Shown here in pieces: positions 5,774 to 14,451 of a DNA stretch of 30,470 bases. Location of the stretch: positions 1 through 30,470 of IMG/VR virus record IMGVR_UViG_3300028612_001125; one strand, given 5' to 3'. This DNA is from a virus. The position numbers were made by a program, and so were the translations under genes. Every line of letters starts with the position of its first letter. The first letter of the stretch is position 1. A model generated the notes under the pieces. The model was not told where the DNA came from, ran no database searches, and worked only from the letters and a program-made list of their open reading frames with translations.

Positions 5774-7852
5774 TTAATTCCCCGTCTCATCGCCCATACT
5801 TATCGTCGGATCAGGATTACGTGTACTTTTTCGAATTCCAAACCAATTAACAACTTCAAATGGTTTTTCAGCAGTAGATCCATTAATTTGAAGCATATCA
5901 GGATCACCATTATTTCGAAATGGAAATCTTCCTGTAATATTAGATCTATCTACTAATCCAAAAACTCCTCTATTAGGAACATCTAATTTTAAACCAATGA
6001 CTTGATCTCCAGTTACAACAACAGCAAAAGCCGATTGATCAGAACCATTATATATATTCCAGCTTGTGCCATCAAGAGGATTATTAGTTCTTAATGTTAT
6101 TAAATGTGACGACCCTCCATATATATTGTGTTGATGATTATCGCTAGTATGTCCAATAGAAACTCCCCATTCAATCATAACTTCACCAGTTTGTACTGGT
6201 ATAGATTTAGAAGCTCTAACAAATTTACCAGCGTCAAATTCATAAATTCTCAGCTTGCCTCCTACGGAGGCTGCACTCAGTTTAGTAGAATTCCCAGCAT
6301 TACTCCACCCACTAGGGGCATTACCTAACAAAGTAGGTTCAGTAGTTAAAGTACTAGTAATAGGATCGAACTCATGTATAATCATTTTACGTTCATCTTC
6401 ATTTTGCGCACTTCCAGTAGCTAATACAGGTCCAAAATAAATTCGCTGATTCACATGATCCCACCAAGAATTCATATCATCATCAGCCAAATTCATAGTT
6501 GCTACAGTAGGACTAGTGGCAGATCCTATTAAAGATCCACCATTAACTTTAATTCTTCTAATATTATCACTATAATTATTAGGTAAATTTCTAAATCCAC
6601 CAATAACAAATAAATAATCCTCTGCTCCGCTAGGCCACACAACTATTCCAGGCGTAGTAATTCGATCCGATAAAACGGTATCAGTTATAACTGGATTAGT
6701 ACTAGGATTACTAGCATCATAAGAATATATTCTATTAGAAGGATGATGACTTGAACCACCATTTTCCCCACCAACCCAATAAATTCTATCAGATTCAGCT
6801 GAATAAGCCCCGCCTATATCTCCTAAACCTGTAGGAAATACAGATCCGGTATCTGTAAAAGTACCATTATTAACATCATGAACAAATATATGATCACTAA
6901 TAGCACCACTACCTTCACCAACTAATCCACCACCAACATAAATTTTATCATCCCCCGGATAATAAACAGCAGATTGTCCAGAAAAGGATCTAACACTAGG
7001 CAAAGTTTCTGATAAAAGTGTCCATGTATATTTTTCAGGATTAGGATCAAATTCCCAAATCTCATTATTTTTACCACTATTGCCCGTATCAGTTCTACCA
7101 CCATACACATAAGCTCTTTTCTTTATTGGATGATAAGCAACCGCTGACATATCAGACTTAGTAGATTTATACGGAGCATATCCAATATCACCATTATCAA
7201 TATTTGCCCACTGCATAACTCTTAATGCTTCACCAGCGTCTTCAAATCCAAGTCTATAAAATCGTCTAGACTTAGGATCAAAAAATGAAGACCATCCAGA
7301 ATCACCACCCGCAGGCATAATTAAACGCTGACCACCACCAAAGTCATCAAAAAGTATAAAGACTCCTGTAGTTGAAACGTCTTCAGTTACAGCCGAATTT
7401 CCATAGGTCATTGTAAGAATAGTATTACCTGACGTGGTTATATCAGAAACTTCAACAAGAAATCTTGCAGATCTATTAATATATGAATAATATTCTTTGT
7501 AAAGTCTTAAATTAATACCATTAGAATCTAAAAATCTAATATCATTACCATCTTGTCTAGCATGATCAAAATTAAAAGAGTTATCAAGTTCAAAAAAGAC
7601 AGGATAATTAGTAAGATTATCTCCAGATGGATTCTTCAATGTAAGAGTACGTTTATATCCTGCTGATCCGTAATATGAAGGATTATCATATTTTACATCA
7701 AGTATAGCTTGTAATCCAGAAGGGAAAATTATATTAGTTACTGCACCTCCAGCACCATAAGATTGAAAAGCAAATGGAGATGTACCAACATGAATAATGC
7801 CCTCATTTATAGTGCCACTAGATATAATAACATGAATAGAATCAGTAATCAT
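5774..7852 (-). CDS. DUF2341-Kelch adhesin-like virion protein
   Basis: 692 aa. Residues about 66-170 match the DUF2341 type (YKRTLTLKNPSGDNLTNYPV, DGNDIRFLDSNG, then DDFGGG), a carbohydrate-binding-like jelly-roll found in surface proteins. Residues about 235-520 contain a series of Kelch-like blades: hydrophobic strand, GG doublet, then Trp and Phe/Tyr-DP (for example RAYVYGGRTDTG...IWEFDP and KIYVGGGLVGEGSG), which suggests a beta-propeller. The C-terminal 150 residues look like a lectin- or concanavalin-type sandwich that repeats the ending of DUF2341 proteins. The likely role is receptor or glycan binding on the virion. The ATG overlaps the TAA of the upstream gene by one base. It sits among connector genes rather than with the main fibre block. 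The domain assignment is by eye. Confidence 0.75.
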   Translation of the reverse strand: MITDSIHVIISSGTINEGIIHVGTSPFAFQSYGAGGAVTNIIFPSGLQAILDVKYDNPSYYGSAGYKRTLTLKNPSGDNLTNYPVFFELDNSFNFDHARQDGNDIRFLDSNGINLRLYKEYYSYINRSARFLVEVSDITTSGNTILTMTYGNSAVTEDVSTTGVFILFDDFGGGQRLIMPAGGDSGWSSFFDPKSRRFYRLGFEDAGEALRVMQWANIDNGDIGYAPYKSTKSDMSAVAYHPIKKRAYVYGGRTDTGNSGKNNEIWEFDPNPEKYTWTLLSETLPSVRSFSGQSAVYYPGDDKIYVGGGLVGEGSGAISDHIFVHDVNNGTFTDTGSVFPTGLGDIGGAYSAESDRIYWVGGENGGSSHHPSNRIYSYDASNPSTNPVITDTVLSDRITTPGIVVWPSGAEDYLFVIGGFRNLPNNYSDNIRRIKVNGGSLIGSATSPTVATMNLADDDMNSWWDHVNQRIYFGPVLATGSAQNEDERKMIIHEFDPITSTLTTEPTLLGNAPSGWSNAGNSTKLSAASVGGKLRIYEFDAGKFVRASKSIPVQTGEVMIEWGVSIGHTSDNHQHNIYGGSSHLITLRTNNPLDGTSWNIYNGSDQSAFAVVVTGDQVIGLKLDVPNRGVFGLVDRSNITGRFPFRNNGDPDMLQINGSTAEKPFEVVNWFGIRKSTRNPDPTISMGDETGN

Positions 7853-8499
7853 TATAGTATCCTTGATATTTCGGATCTGACAATTGCATGAATATCTTTA
7901 CCTTGAATTGCTTTAACAGCATTTATCATAAAATTATCATCAACTGTTCCAGAAAAACTATGTCGAATATGAAATTTACCTTTTATTTTATCAGACATAA
8001 GCCCCTGACCAGTACGACTATATCTAAGTATTTTATCTAAAGATACTCTATCCTTTGATATAAAACCATAATCATCTATTAGAATAGAAACGCCCTTAGT
8101 CAACAACCAATCTAACCAGGGTAAAATATGTCCATTTTCTGGTGTTATAAATTTAGCTTCATTCATATTTAAAATATCACTAAAATCAGTAGTTATACCA
8201 ACAACTCTTACACCACCACCCGAGTCTTTATTAGTGCCTCGAATAAATTCAACACGAAGTGTAGAAACCCATTGTTCTATAATTATATCTAGGCGATTAC
8301 GACCATCTTCAAATCCCAATTCACCAATAAAAGTTTCATCTTCTGATATAGCTTGATAGACATTACTATTTTTTATGTTTTGAATAATTAATTGTCTAAT
8401 ACGTATTTTAACAGACGCACTAATCATCTTAAGACCTGGAACTAAGGTCTTAGCTTTCCGCCTAACTATATTTTGTAAAGCTTTATTAAAAGTAACCAT
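7852..8499 (-). CDS. Probable neck / tail-completion protein (215 aa)
   Basis: No named domain can be assigned with certainty. The N-terminus is a basic amphipathic helix (FNKALQNIVRRKAKTLVPGL), followed by mixed alpha/beta sequence and a segment rich in Trp and Leu (GHILPWLDWLLTKGVSILID). Size, basic N-terminal helix and position (after the connector genes and before tail genes) fit the HK97-gp10-like or neck protein class that joins head to tail. It is packed tightly: it begins one base after the zinc-motif gene ends, and its stop overlaps the start of the adhesin gene. Confidence 0.55.
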   Translation of the reverse strand: MVTFNKALQNIVRRKAKTLVPGLKMISASVKIRIRQLIIQNIKNSNVYQAISEDETFIGELGFEDGRNRLDIIIEQWVSTLRVEFIRGTNKDSGGGVRVVGITTDFSDILNMNEAKFITPENGHILPWLDWLLTKGVSILIDDYGFISKDRVSLDKILRYSRTGQGLMSDKIKGKFHIRHSFSGTVDDNFMINAVKAIQGKDIHAIVRSEISRIL

Positions 8500-9021
8500 T
8501 TACACCCTTTGCCAAAATTGTATGAAATAACGTTTTTGACGAAAACCGTGTGGAACGGCTTCACCAAGTTTTTTACACTTCCATTCAACATAAGGCCTCA
8601 TATTTTTAACCAGTATAATTTCATTAGCTTGTTTGACTTTTGGAAGATCTACCATATAACCCATTGTTTGTACCGAAGTTGCAGGACTTTCAATTTTTAC
8701 ACCCAAACTTAAAAATTCTTTAGGACTCCAATAAACTTTTAAAGTTATATCTTCCGTAACTTGCACTTGTTTAACTCCTTTACCATTACAAGTAGGACAC
8801 GTTCCACCACCGGCAGCAAAATTAGGAACGGCACCGCCATGTAAAGCGAAGCTTGAAGACTTCTTTCCTATTGGATCTCCATTACAAGTAGAGCATGTAA
8901 CCGTTTTTGGTGGATATATTAGTTCACACACATGACCAAATCTATTGATAGTAGCATCAATACCATTTTGGTATATGTCTAATAAATCTTCAGATATTAA
9001 ACCATCGAAATCTAATGTCAT
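8500..9021 (-). CDS. Putative head-tail connector with DnaJ-like zinc ribbon
   Basis: 173 aa from ATG 9021; an upstream ATG at 9057 would add 12 residues but overlaps the preceding gene, so the inner start, 7 bases after that gene's stop, is preferred. Two CxxCxG motifs, CSTCNG (Cys 43 and 46) and CPTCNG (Cys 75 and 78), are spaced like a DnaJ-type zinc finger and enclose a Gly/Ala/Ser-rich loop. The C-terminal half (VYWSPKEFLSLGVKIESPAT onward) is beta-rich and resembles short virion connector proteins. The zinc probably stabilises a small fold. Position among connector genes supports a neck role; no chaperone activity is implied. Confidence 0.62.
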   Translation of the reverse strand: MTLDFDGLISEDLLDIYQNGIDATINRFGHVCELIYPPKTVTCSTCNGDPIGKKSSSFALHGGAVPNFAAGGGTCPTCNGKGVKQVQVTEDITLKVYWSPKEFLSLGVKIESPATSVQTMGYMVDLPKVKQANEIILVKNMRPYVEWKCKKLGEAVPHGFRQKRYFIQFWQRV

Positions 9022-9028
9022 ATATAAA

Positions 9029-9256
9029 TTACGCCGTATAGAAAGTAGGATCATCAAATCTATTTTTTAATAGATCTTGAATATCGTTATTACTAAACTC
9101 CGTAGCATCACCAGTAGGAGAAGCAACAATGGCAAGCTCCTTAGTACCTCCCGCTTTATAAACTGTTTTAGTTCCTACAACCGGGGTAATTATTACAACG
9201 CTCCCCTGTGTCGTACTTTCTACAGTACTATCTATAGGTCTAATTACATCAGACAT
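9029..9256 (-). CDS. Small hypothetical virion-region protein (75 aa)
   Basis: Starts at ATG 9256 with a GGGAG ribosome site, two bases after the upstream gene. The sequence is Thr/Val-rich and beta-prone (TTQGSVVIITPVVGTKTVYK), with an acidic C-terminal segment (NNDIQDLLKNRFDDPTF). No domain recognised. It may be a small connector or decoration component, judged only by its place between two connector-type genes. Confidence 0.6.
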   Translation of the reverse strand: MSDVIRPIDSTVESTTQGSVVIITPVVGTKTVYKAGGTKELAIVASPTGDATEFSNNDIQDLLKNRFDDPTFYTA

Positions 9257-9258
9257 TT

Positions 9259-9774
9259 TTATCTCCCAATGATATGATCACGATTACTATTATTTTGAGT
9301 AGCAGGACTATCTTCCCCAGTAAAGGGGCTGAGAACAGATTTTACATCTTTAAAATTAGACAATTGATACTTCCATTTAGTATCTTCATAAAATTGACAG
9401 GAATTTACTGCAAGTTCAAATAACTGACTCTTACCCGTCCCCTTAGTATCTATTTCACTAAGTCCATCTTTAATTTTTACACCACCAATTAATGCACGAC
9501 TTCTGGCTTCTCCAGAATCAAGTATACATACAGCCTTTAATAAAGTTAAATCAATAAATGCTACATCCCGTGTTGATTGTGTCGGATCTGGCGAGATCGT
9601 CAATTCGTCTATGTCGATAGTATAATTAAAATTACTTATCTCTTGTGAAACGTAGTGGCCGGCAATAAGTATAAGCTCCTCTAACCTACAATCTAAGTAC
9701 TTAGGTGTGGTAGTTAAATCATTTATCAAATGTCTAAGCATAAGAACAAGCTCGATATCCCAAGTCGAAGCCAT
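9259..9774 (-). CDS. Putative head-tail connector / adaptor protein (171 aa)
   Basis: The N-terminal part is helical (WDIELVLMLRHLINDL, then DCRLEELILIAGHYVSQEI), followed by a central ISPDPTQSTRDVAFIDLTLL segment and a Gln/Lys-rich C-terminus. The pattern of a helical bundle followed by DP and a hydrophobic helix, then Gly-Ala loops, is like the adaptor proteins that dock on the portal ring (gp6-like). The ribosome site GGGGGT is near the ATG, and the start overlaps the previous gene by one base. Location after the head genes and before neck genes agrees. Similarity was judged by eye. Confidence 0.6.
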   Translation of the reverse strand: MASTWDIELVLMLRHLINDLTTTPKYLDCRLEELILIAGHYVSQEISNFNYTIDIDELTISPDPTQSTRDVAFIDLTLLKAVCILDSGEARSRALIGGVKIKDGLSEIDTKGTGKSQLFELAVNSCQFYEDTKWKYQLSNFKDVKSVLSPFTGEDSPATQNNSNRDHIIGR

Positions 9775-10097
9775 TATAAGTTACCCCCAACATTAAACTT
9801 ATAAACATTAGTTCGAAATTCTTTATCACCACTAGTCTTAATAAATCCTTGAACATTCCATCTACCTCTAGCATCCAAAAATCCCGACTCAGAAAGATAG
9901 TGTAATTGTCCTAAAATACCAATATCAATAACACTAGGGGTCTTCTCAACCTTAGTACCGTCAGGCTTTTTAAAAATAAAAGTTTTAGTTTTCACTCCAG
10001 ATACACTAATTACATTACTACTACAATCTTTAAGTGTAGCTAGAAATTTTACACCAATATCATTTACGTGAATTTCACAGCAGTTCGTAGTAGCCAT
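9774..10097 (-). CDS. Small beta-rich virion protein with BppU/Ig-like fold features
   Basis: 107 aa. The central sequence KTKTFIFKKPDGTKVEK followed by a Gly/Leu stretch and a closing strand (REFRTNVYKFNV-like) resembles the N-terminal Ig-like domain of baseplate upper (BppU) and fibre-attachment proteins. A Cys pair (NCCEI) is at residues 5-8. It is the last gene of the fibre block and just precedes the connector genes. It may anchor fibres to the virion; that is inference. Confidence 0.5.
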   Translation of the reverse strand: MATTNCCEIHVNDIGVKFLATLKDCSSNVISVSGVKTKTFIFKKPDGTKVEKTPSVIDIGILGQLHYLSESGFLDARGRWNVQGFIKTSGDKEFRTNVYKFNVGGNL

Positions 10098-10098
10098 A

Positions 10099-10338
10099 TT
10101 AAGAACTCACATTAAAAGTAAATGAATCTTTATCTTTAATATTTAAACCAAATGAATCTTGTTTTTTAATTAATAAATCAAAACTTTGCTGTTGTCTAAT
10201 CAATAAATCAAAAGAAAGAACAGTACTAACACCACCGACTACTGGGGGGACAGAAACCACACCCACAGTAGAAATAGCAATATTATCACTATTATCATAC
10301 CAAATAAATATTGGTGAAAGTCTAAAATTAATACCCAT
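10099..10338 (-). CDS. Small repeat protein (79 aa) of the fibre block
   Basis: The C-terminal half is built of ten-residue repeats beginning at residue 42: SFDLLIRQQQ, SFDLLIKKQD, SFGLNIKDKD and SFTFNVSS. Alternating hydrophobic residues point to successive beta strands. The N-terminal 40 residues have a hydrophobic core (FRLSPIFIWYDN, then VGVVSVPPVVGGVSTV). No known domain. It overlaps the end of the 796-aa fibre gene by a base and is followed after one base by the 107-aa gene. It may be a short spike or fibre-tip accessory protein. Confidence 0.55.
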   Translation of the reverse strand: MGINFRLSPIFIWYDNSDNIAISTVGVVSVPPVVGGVSTVLSFDLLIRQQQSFDLLIKKQDSFGLNIKDKDSFTFNVSS

Positions 10339-12728
10339 TATGATGTGTTATCTCGTCCTAATAGTCGAGTAAATGTTCGGGTTGATCCCTCAATGGTTCC
10401 ACTAACAGATACGATATAACTTTCTCCAGTTTTTTGTCGTTCTCCTCCAGTAGCATCATATTTAAAAACGTGTGTACTACCAATTTCGGTTAAAGGCGTA
10501 GGAGATATCAAGCTTGTACCAGAAGAGCGTTTAACAGAATGTATAATTGGATTCGTAATACCGGTCGTTACACGTGCCGCATTTTTAAACCAAAATATAG
10601 TGTGTTCATCTATACCGCCAGAGCCATCAATTTGCAACCGAATATCAGCATGAAAAACGTTTAATGCATCTAAGTCAGCCTGAAAATCTCCAGTACTCGT
10701 AACAGTAGTACCAGCAACAAATGTAACATTAGCATCTACAACTCCAGTAATACTAGCTGCAACAACGCCGGTTATATTAATAGTTAGACTACTTACATCA
10801 GTTTGGAACTGATTTATATTAGTCTGAACACCAGACAAAGCTACAATATTAGCTTTAACACCACTTCCACTAAATGCTAACTGATTAGTTTTACTTTTAA
10901 CAGATATAACATCGCCACTTGTAGCATTCAACATACCGGCGAATGTCATCTTCTTAAAACCATCAACGCCTAAAGCGTGTCTAATCTGAGCCTTTTCTCC
11001 TTCAGCCCAATCACCACTTGCAACGCTTACATCAGCTTGAAATTGATTAATATTAATATTAATGCCTGATACCGAAATAACATTAGCAGTAACAGTACCT
11101 GTAGCAGCAACAGTTAAATTATTTACATTCGACTGGAACATATTGATATTAACCAAGTTACCAGAAGTAGAGATTATATTAGCTTCAACACCACTTCCAC
11201 TAAATACCAGCTGGCTGGTCTTAGATCTAATATTAGTAACTTCTCCACTAGCAGCCATAGTATTTCGTATAATACCGACTACACTTCTCAGCGATGTTAA
11301 GCTAGCTGCTCCACCATCAAACAAACTAAATTCTGGATTTGAAGGCGAATCATGTGTAATATAAGAGAATATAGTTTTAGCAGCAACTGCCGTTGTCGCT
11401 GGTAATGCGGTTTTTACTAAGTAGTGTAGCTTATTATTTATTAAGGTCGCATCAATAATTTCAGCGAACAATCCTGTACCATTAACATCCTGACCATCTA
11501 GGGCTACCATATCAGATTTAACGCCGCTACTACTAAAAGTAAGTTGATCTGTTTTAGTTTTTACAGATAATACATCACCACTAGTAACTGCTAACATAGT
11601 TTGTCTAGCTAAGAAACTAGTATCAGCCTGAAAATCTCCAGTACTAGTTACAGGAGTACCACCAACAAAAGTAATATTAGCATTTACAGTACCAGTGGCT
11701 GGTAATATTGTAGATATATCAGCACGATATTTATTTATATCCGTTTGAACACCAGACAAAGCCACAATATCAGCTTTAACTCCACTACTACTAAATGATA
11801 ATTGATCAGTTTGAGCCTTGACAGATAAAACATCACCACTAGTTACCGCTAACATAGCTTGTCGAGCCAGAAAACTAGTGTCTGCCTGAAAATCACCCGT
11901 ACTTGTTACAGCGGTTCCACCAACAAATGTAATATTAGCATCAATAGTTCCAGTAGGCGTTAACACCGTAGAAATATCTGTCTGATATTGATTGATATTT
12001 GTTTGAACACCCGACATAGCAACAACATCAACTTTAACGCCACTACTACTAAAAGTAAATTGATCTGTTTTAGTTTTAATAGATACAACATCGCCACTTA
12101 CAGCATTCAACATTCCACTGAAAGTAGCCTGTTTTAATCCGTCAATACCAAGGGCATCTCTAATCTGCGCCTTTTCTCCTTCAGCCCAGTCACCGCTACC
12201 AGTAGCACCACCCTGGAACATATTTATATTAACAGACACACCAGAAACTTCAACAACATTAGCATTAACTTGTTCAGCTGGTTTAATAGCCACACCAGAA
12301 ACAGCAACCACATCAGATTTAACACCACTAGATGAAAATGTTAACTGATCTGTTTTTACTCTAATAGCAGCAACATCACCAGATGTAATAGTAAGTTCAA
12401 CTTGAATATCATCCACATCTTTTTCAGTAACAACAAAATTATCTATAGAAATTTTTGATTGTAAACTTTGAACAGCGCCAGACACCACAACATCGTAAAA
12501 TCTACCAATATCAAATCCTTCAATACCACTAACGGGAATATGTCCACGATATAATCCAGTAAAACCACCACGCTTAGCCATAATACCATTATAAATAGCC
12601 GTATCACCATCTTGTTCAAAAACACCAAATCTTGGAAGATCATCAGTATCAAATGAAAATCCACCTGATGGATGGTGTGTCGTAACACTAAAATATTTTA
12701 CTGAATTAATTTTAACTTGATTTGACAT
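10338..12728 (-). CDS. Large repeat-rich tail or head fibre protein (796 aa)
   Basis: Residues 1-100 form a recurrent phage structural N-terminal domain (FDTDDLPRFGVFEQDGDTAI, then GHIPVSGIEGFDIGRFYDVV). The rest is dominated by repeats: blocks with SGDV-x-S-V/I-K-x-K/Q-TDQL-x-FSSSGVK, followed by a VALSGVQTNINQY type segment. Two full 86-residue units are adjacent, and the GDWAEGEKAQIRDALGIDG element, typical of phage fibres, occurs twice. The last 90 residues look Ig-like. A fibrous, trimeric beta/coiled shaft is likely. The start overlaps the end of the previous gene by 17 bases. No enzymatic motif is seen; attachment or scaffolding is the probable role. Confidence 0.8.
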   Translation of the reverse strand: MSNQVKINSVKYFSVTTHHPSGGFSFDTDDLPRFGVFEQDGDTAIYNGIMAKRGGFTGLYRGHIPVSGIEGFDIGRFYDVVVSGAVQSLQSKISIDNFVVTEKDVDDIQVELTITSGDVAAIRVKTDQLTFSSSGVKSDVVAVSGVAIKPAEQVNANVVEVSGVSVNINMFQGGATGSGDWAEGEKAQIRDALGIDGLKQATFSGMLNAVSGDVVSIKTKTDQFTFSSSGVKVDVVAMSGVQTNINQYQTDISTVLTPTGTIDANITFVGGTAVTSTGDFQADTSFLARQAMLAVTSGDVLSVKAQTDQLSFSSSGVKADIVALSGVQTDINKYRADISTILPATGTVNANITFVGGTPVTSTGDFQADTSFLARQTMLAVTSGDVLSVKTKTDQLTFSSSGVKSDMVALDGQDVNGTGLFAEIIDATLINNKLHYLVKTALPATTAVAAKTIFSYITHDSPSNPEFSLFDGGAASLTSLRSVVGIIRNTMAASGEVTNIRSKTSQLVFSGSGVEANIISTSGNLVNINMFQSNVNNLTVAATGTVTANVISVSGINININQFQADVSVASGDWAEGEKAQIRHALGVDGFKKMTFAGMLNATSGDVISVKSKTNQLAFSGSGVKANIVALSGVQTNINQFQTDVSSLTINITGVVAASITGVVDANVTFVAGTTVTSTGDFQADLDALNVFHADIRLQIDGSGGIDEHTIFWFKNAARVTTGITNPIIHSVKRSSGTSLISPTPLTEIGSTHVFKYDATGGERQKTGESYIVSVSGTIEGSTRTFTRLLGRDNTS
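11573..12088. repeat. Two tandem 258-bp repeats inside the fibre gene
   Basis: The segments 11573-11830 and 11831-12088 are clearly similar along their whole length, in register, with a period of 258 bases (86 codons). More diverged partial copies lie on both sides. This is the DNA image of the 86-residue protein repeats and offers a substrate for unequal recombination. Confidence 0.85.
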
Positions 12729-14016
12729 TACTAAATATTCTTTGATAATTTCTATTAAAGGTTGAAGATTTAAACATTGACACTGGCACTGAACGACTCA
12801 TAGTTATTAATTTATCAGCAAAAAACAATCCAGTACCCCACCTAGCATGTGCATCTGACGTCGGCCAATTGATCGTGAATCCATCTGCATCAAATGAAGT
12901 AAAATCGGCCTCAGATCCAAGAGAGCCAGCCGGAGCACTTCTAAATTGTATAAACTCACCACTAGTATCCTCAGCACGATGTCTACATACAGAACCTGTA
13001 CGATCATGTTCATCACTAGACCACACACCCCTTGCATTAGTTCCATCAGATCCATACCGTGAAACCTGCATATCATCAATAACAGTTTTATTGTTATCTA
13101 CTCCCAAATATGAAAATCCATACCAACCTTTCGGTTGAAACCCAACTCCGGTAATCGACTGACTTCCGCTCGACGTTTTCTTCTGCCAATTCAACAATTT
13201 CATCTGTGGACCCTTTAGGCAAAGAGCGTAACATTTGAACGCACTCCCCGGAGCCGAAGACCAATTCAGAGTGAATCCATCAGCATCGAGACTTACGCCA
13301 TTAGCTTCGGCAGAAATCCCCGTTGTGAAATCAGGAACCAGCAGGCAGTCACTTGCTGAATGAACCCTTCGGCATACAGTTTTCGTCGTAGCCGCATCAT
13401 CCGCCGAAAAACCAATTGCAGCACCGTTCAAGTCGTCCTTTGTAAAACATCCCAAGCTATGTTTGGCATGCCGTTCCCAAGTTTCATCCAAGGAACTTGT
13501 CGCCCACAAAAGAACGGCATCAGGTTGAAAACCCGCACCGACAACCGCTTGTTCCCCAGTAGAAGTCTTCATATCGAATGGAATAACTTGGGCTGAGAGA
13601 TCATCACCACCTAAAGCAATGTAGTAGATAATAAGATTCGAATAGTTAAGAGTTACATAATTCAATGTGAATCCATCAACATCAAACGAAACAAGGTTTG
13701 CTCGGGCTCTCGGAAACACAAAACCCCCAATGGCTAAGCACCTTCCCGCAACGCTAGAGTTGTAACTATTGTCAATCTGCGGTGGCCATACCCAGGAGTT
13801 CGATCCCAACATACTGGCGACACCATCACCAACATCCGTGCCAGTAACGACTCCCCCATTAAAGTGAAAATCACTTTTATTTGCAGCTTCTTCCCAAATA
13901 CTAGCCCCAGCCGGGAAGAACAGCAACGCCTTCGGCTGAAACCCGATGCCGGTATAACTCTGACTACCTACTCCCGCAGGACCAACTAGTCTTCCAACAT
14001 AAAAATTAAATGCCAC
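12712..14016 (-). CDS. Triple-repeat fibre/adhesin protein, GC-richer than its neighbours
   Basis: 434 aa made of three repeats of about 130 residues. Each begins with a Ser/Gly-rich stretch leading to GFQPKALLFF, GFQPDAVLLW or GFQPKGWYGF and ends with a DGFTLNW/DGFTINW strand. The last 25 residues are basic (FKSSTFNRNYQRIF). The repeat is shared with the 422-aa and 447-aa proteins, so these are paralogues. The fold is likely a beta sandwich serving virion display or attachment; no enzyme motif is seen. Codon use is visibly richer in G and C than surrounding genes, so the coding sequence may have been acquired recently. It overlaps the 796-aa gene by 17 bases and abuts the 134-aa gene. Confidence 0.75.
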   Translation of the reverse strand: MAFNFYVGRLVGPAGVGSQSYTGIGFQPKALLFFPAGASIWEEAANKSDFHFNGGVVTGTDVGDGVASMLGSNSWVWPPQIDNSYNSSVAGRCLAIGGFVFPRARANLVSFDVDGFTLNYVTLNYSNLIIYYIALGGDDLSAQVIPFDMKTSTGEQAVVGAGFQPDAVLLWATSSLDETWERHAKHSLGCFTKDDLNGAAIGFSADDAATTKTVCRRVHSASDCLLVPDFTTGISAEANGVSLDADGFTLNWSSAPGSAFKCYALCLKGPQMKLLNWQKKTSSGSQSITGVGFQPKGWYGFSYLGVDNNKTVIDDMQVSRYGSDGTNARGVWSSDEHDRTGSVCRHRAEDTSGEFIQFRSAPAGSLGSEADFTSFDADGFTINWPTSDAHARWGTGLFFADKLITMSRSVPVSMFKSSTFNRNYQRIFSNVKSS

Positions 14017-14421
14017 TTATTTAACCTCATCTTTCCAAAGTTGCTGAAACTGATTTTGATTCATAGTTGTAAAAGAATCCCCATTGGCAATACGATTATT
14101 GAACTTACGTAATAATTCACTTAACGCAATAATAATCTTTCCAAGTGAATCTTTAGTATTTATCATCGCTTTTGCATGAGAAACAATCTCTATAGCTTTA
14201 TCAGCATCTCGAAATAACACGAAATTATTAATTTCATCAATTGTAGCATTTCTTATTTCGATTCCATCCCAAATCCTAGGCAAATCATGATTAAGTGATA
14301 GAGATTCAGAAACATCAAATATTGTCCAATTATGAAAAGAGTCTAGCACATCGCCTTCATCAACCGTAGACATTCCTTCAACTTCACCACCATTAATACG
14401 ATATAAATACCGATTAGCCAT
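14017..14421 (-). CDS. Small fibre-associated protein, paralogue of the 135-aa gene
   Basis: 134 aa. It opens with ANRYLYRINGGEVEGMS and later has IRNATIDEINNF and a C-terminal helical region. The same order of motifs (YRKNRGEVLGASS, VRNADAGEISNF, then a basic helix) occurs in the 135-aa gene at 15722-16129, so the two are paralogues. Both lie directly upstream of a triple-repeat fibre gene. The pairing suggests an attachment adaptor or a chaperone for the following fibre. The ATG has AGGAG about 9 bases upstream. Confidence 0.68.
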   Translation of the reverse strand: MANRYLYRINGGEVEGMSTVDEGDVLDSFHNWTIFDVSESLSLNHDLPRIWDGIEIRNATIDEINNFVLFRDADKAIEIVSHAKAMINTKDSLGKIIIALSELLRKFNNRIANGDSFTTMNQNQFQQLWKDEVK

Positions 14422-14451
14422 TAGATAATTCTCCTATAATAAAATACACCA

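Noticed and set aside
12807-13596. Several extra frames on both strands inside the GC-richer fibre gene
   Set aside because: Long shadow frames are expected where G and C content is higher; none has a ribosome site or protein-like composition.
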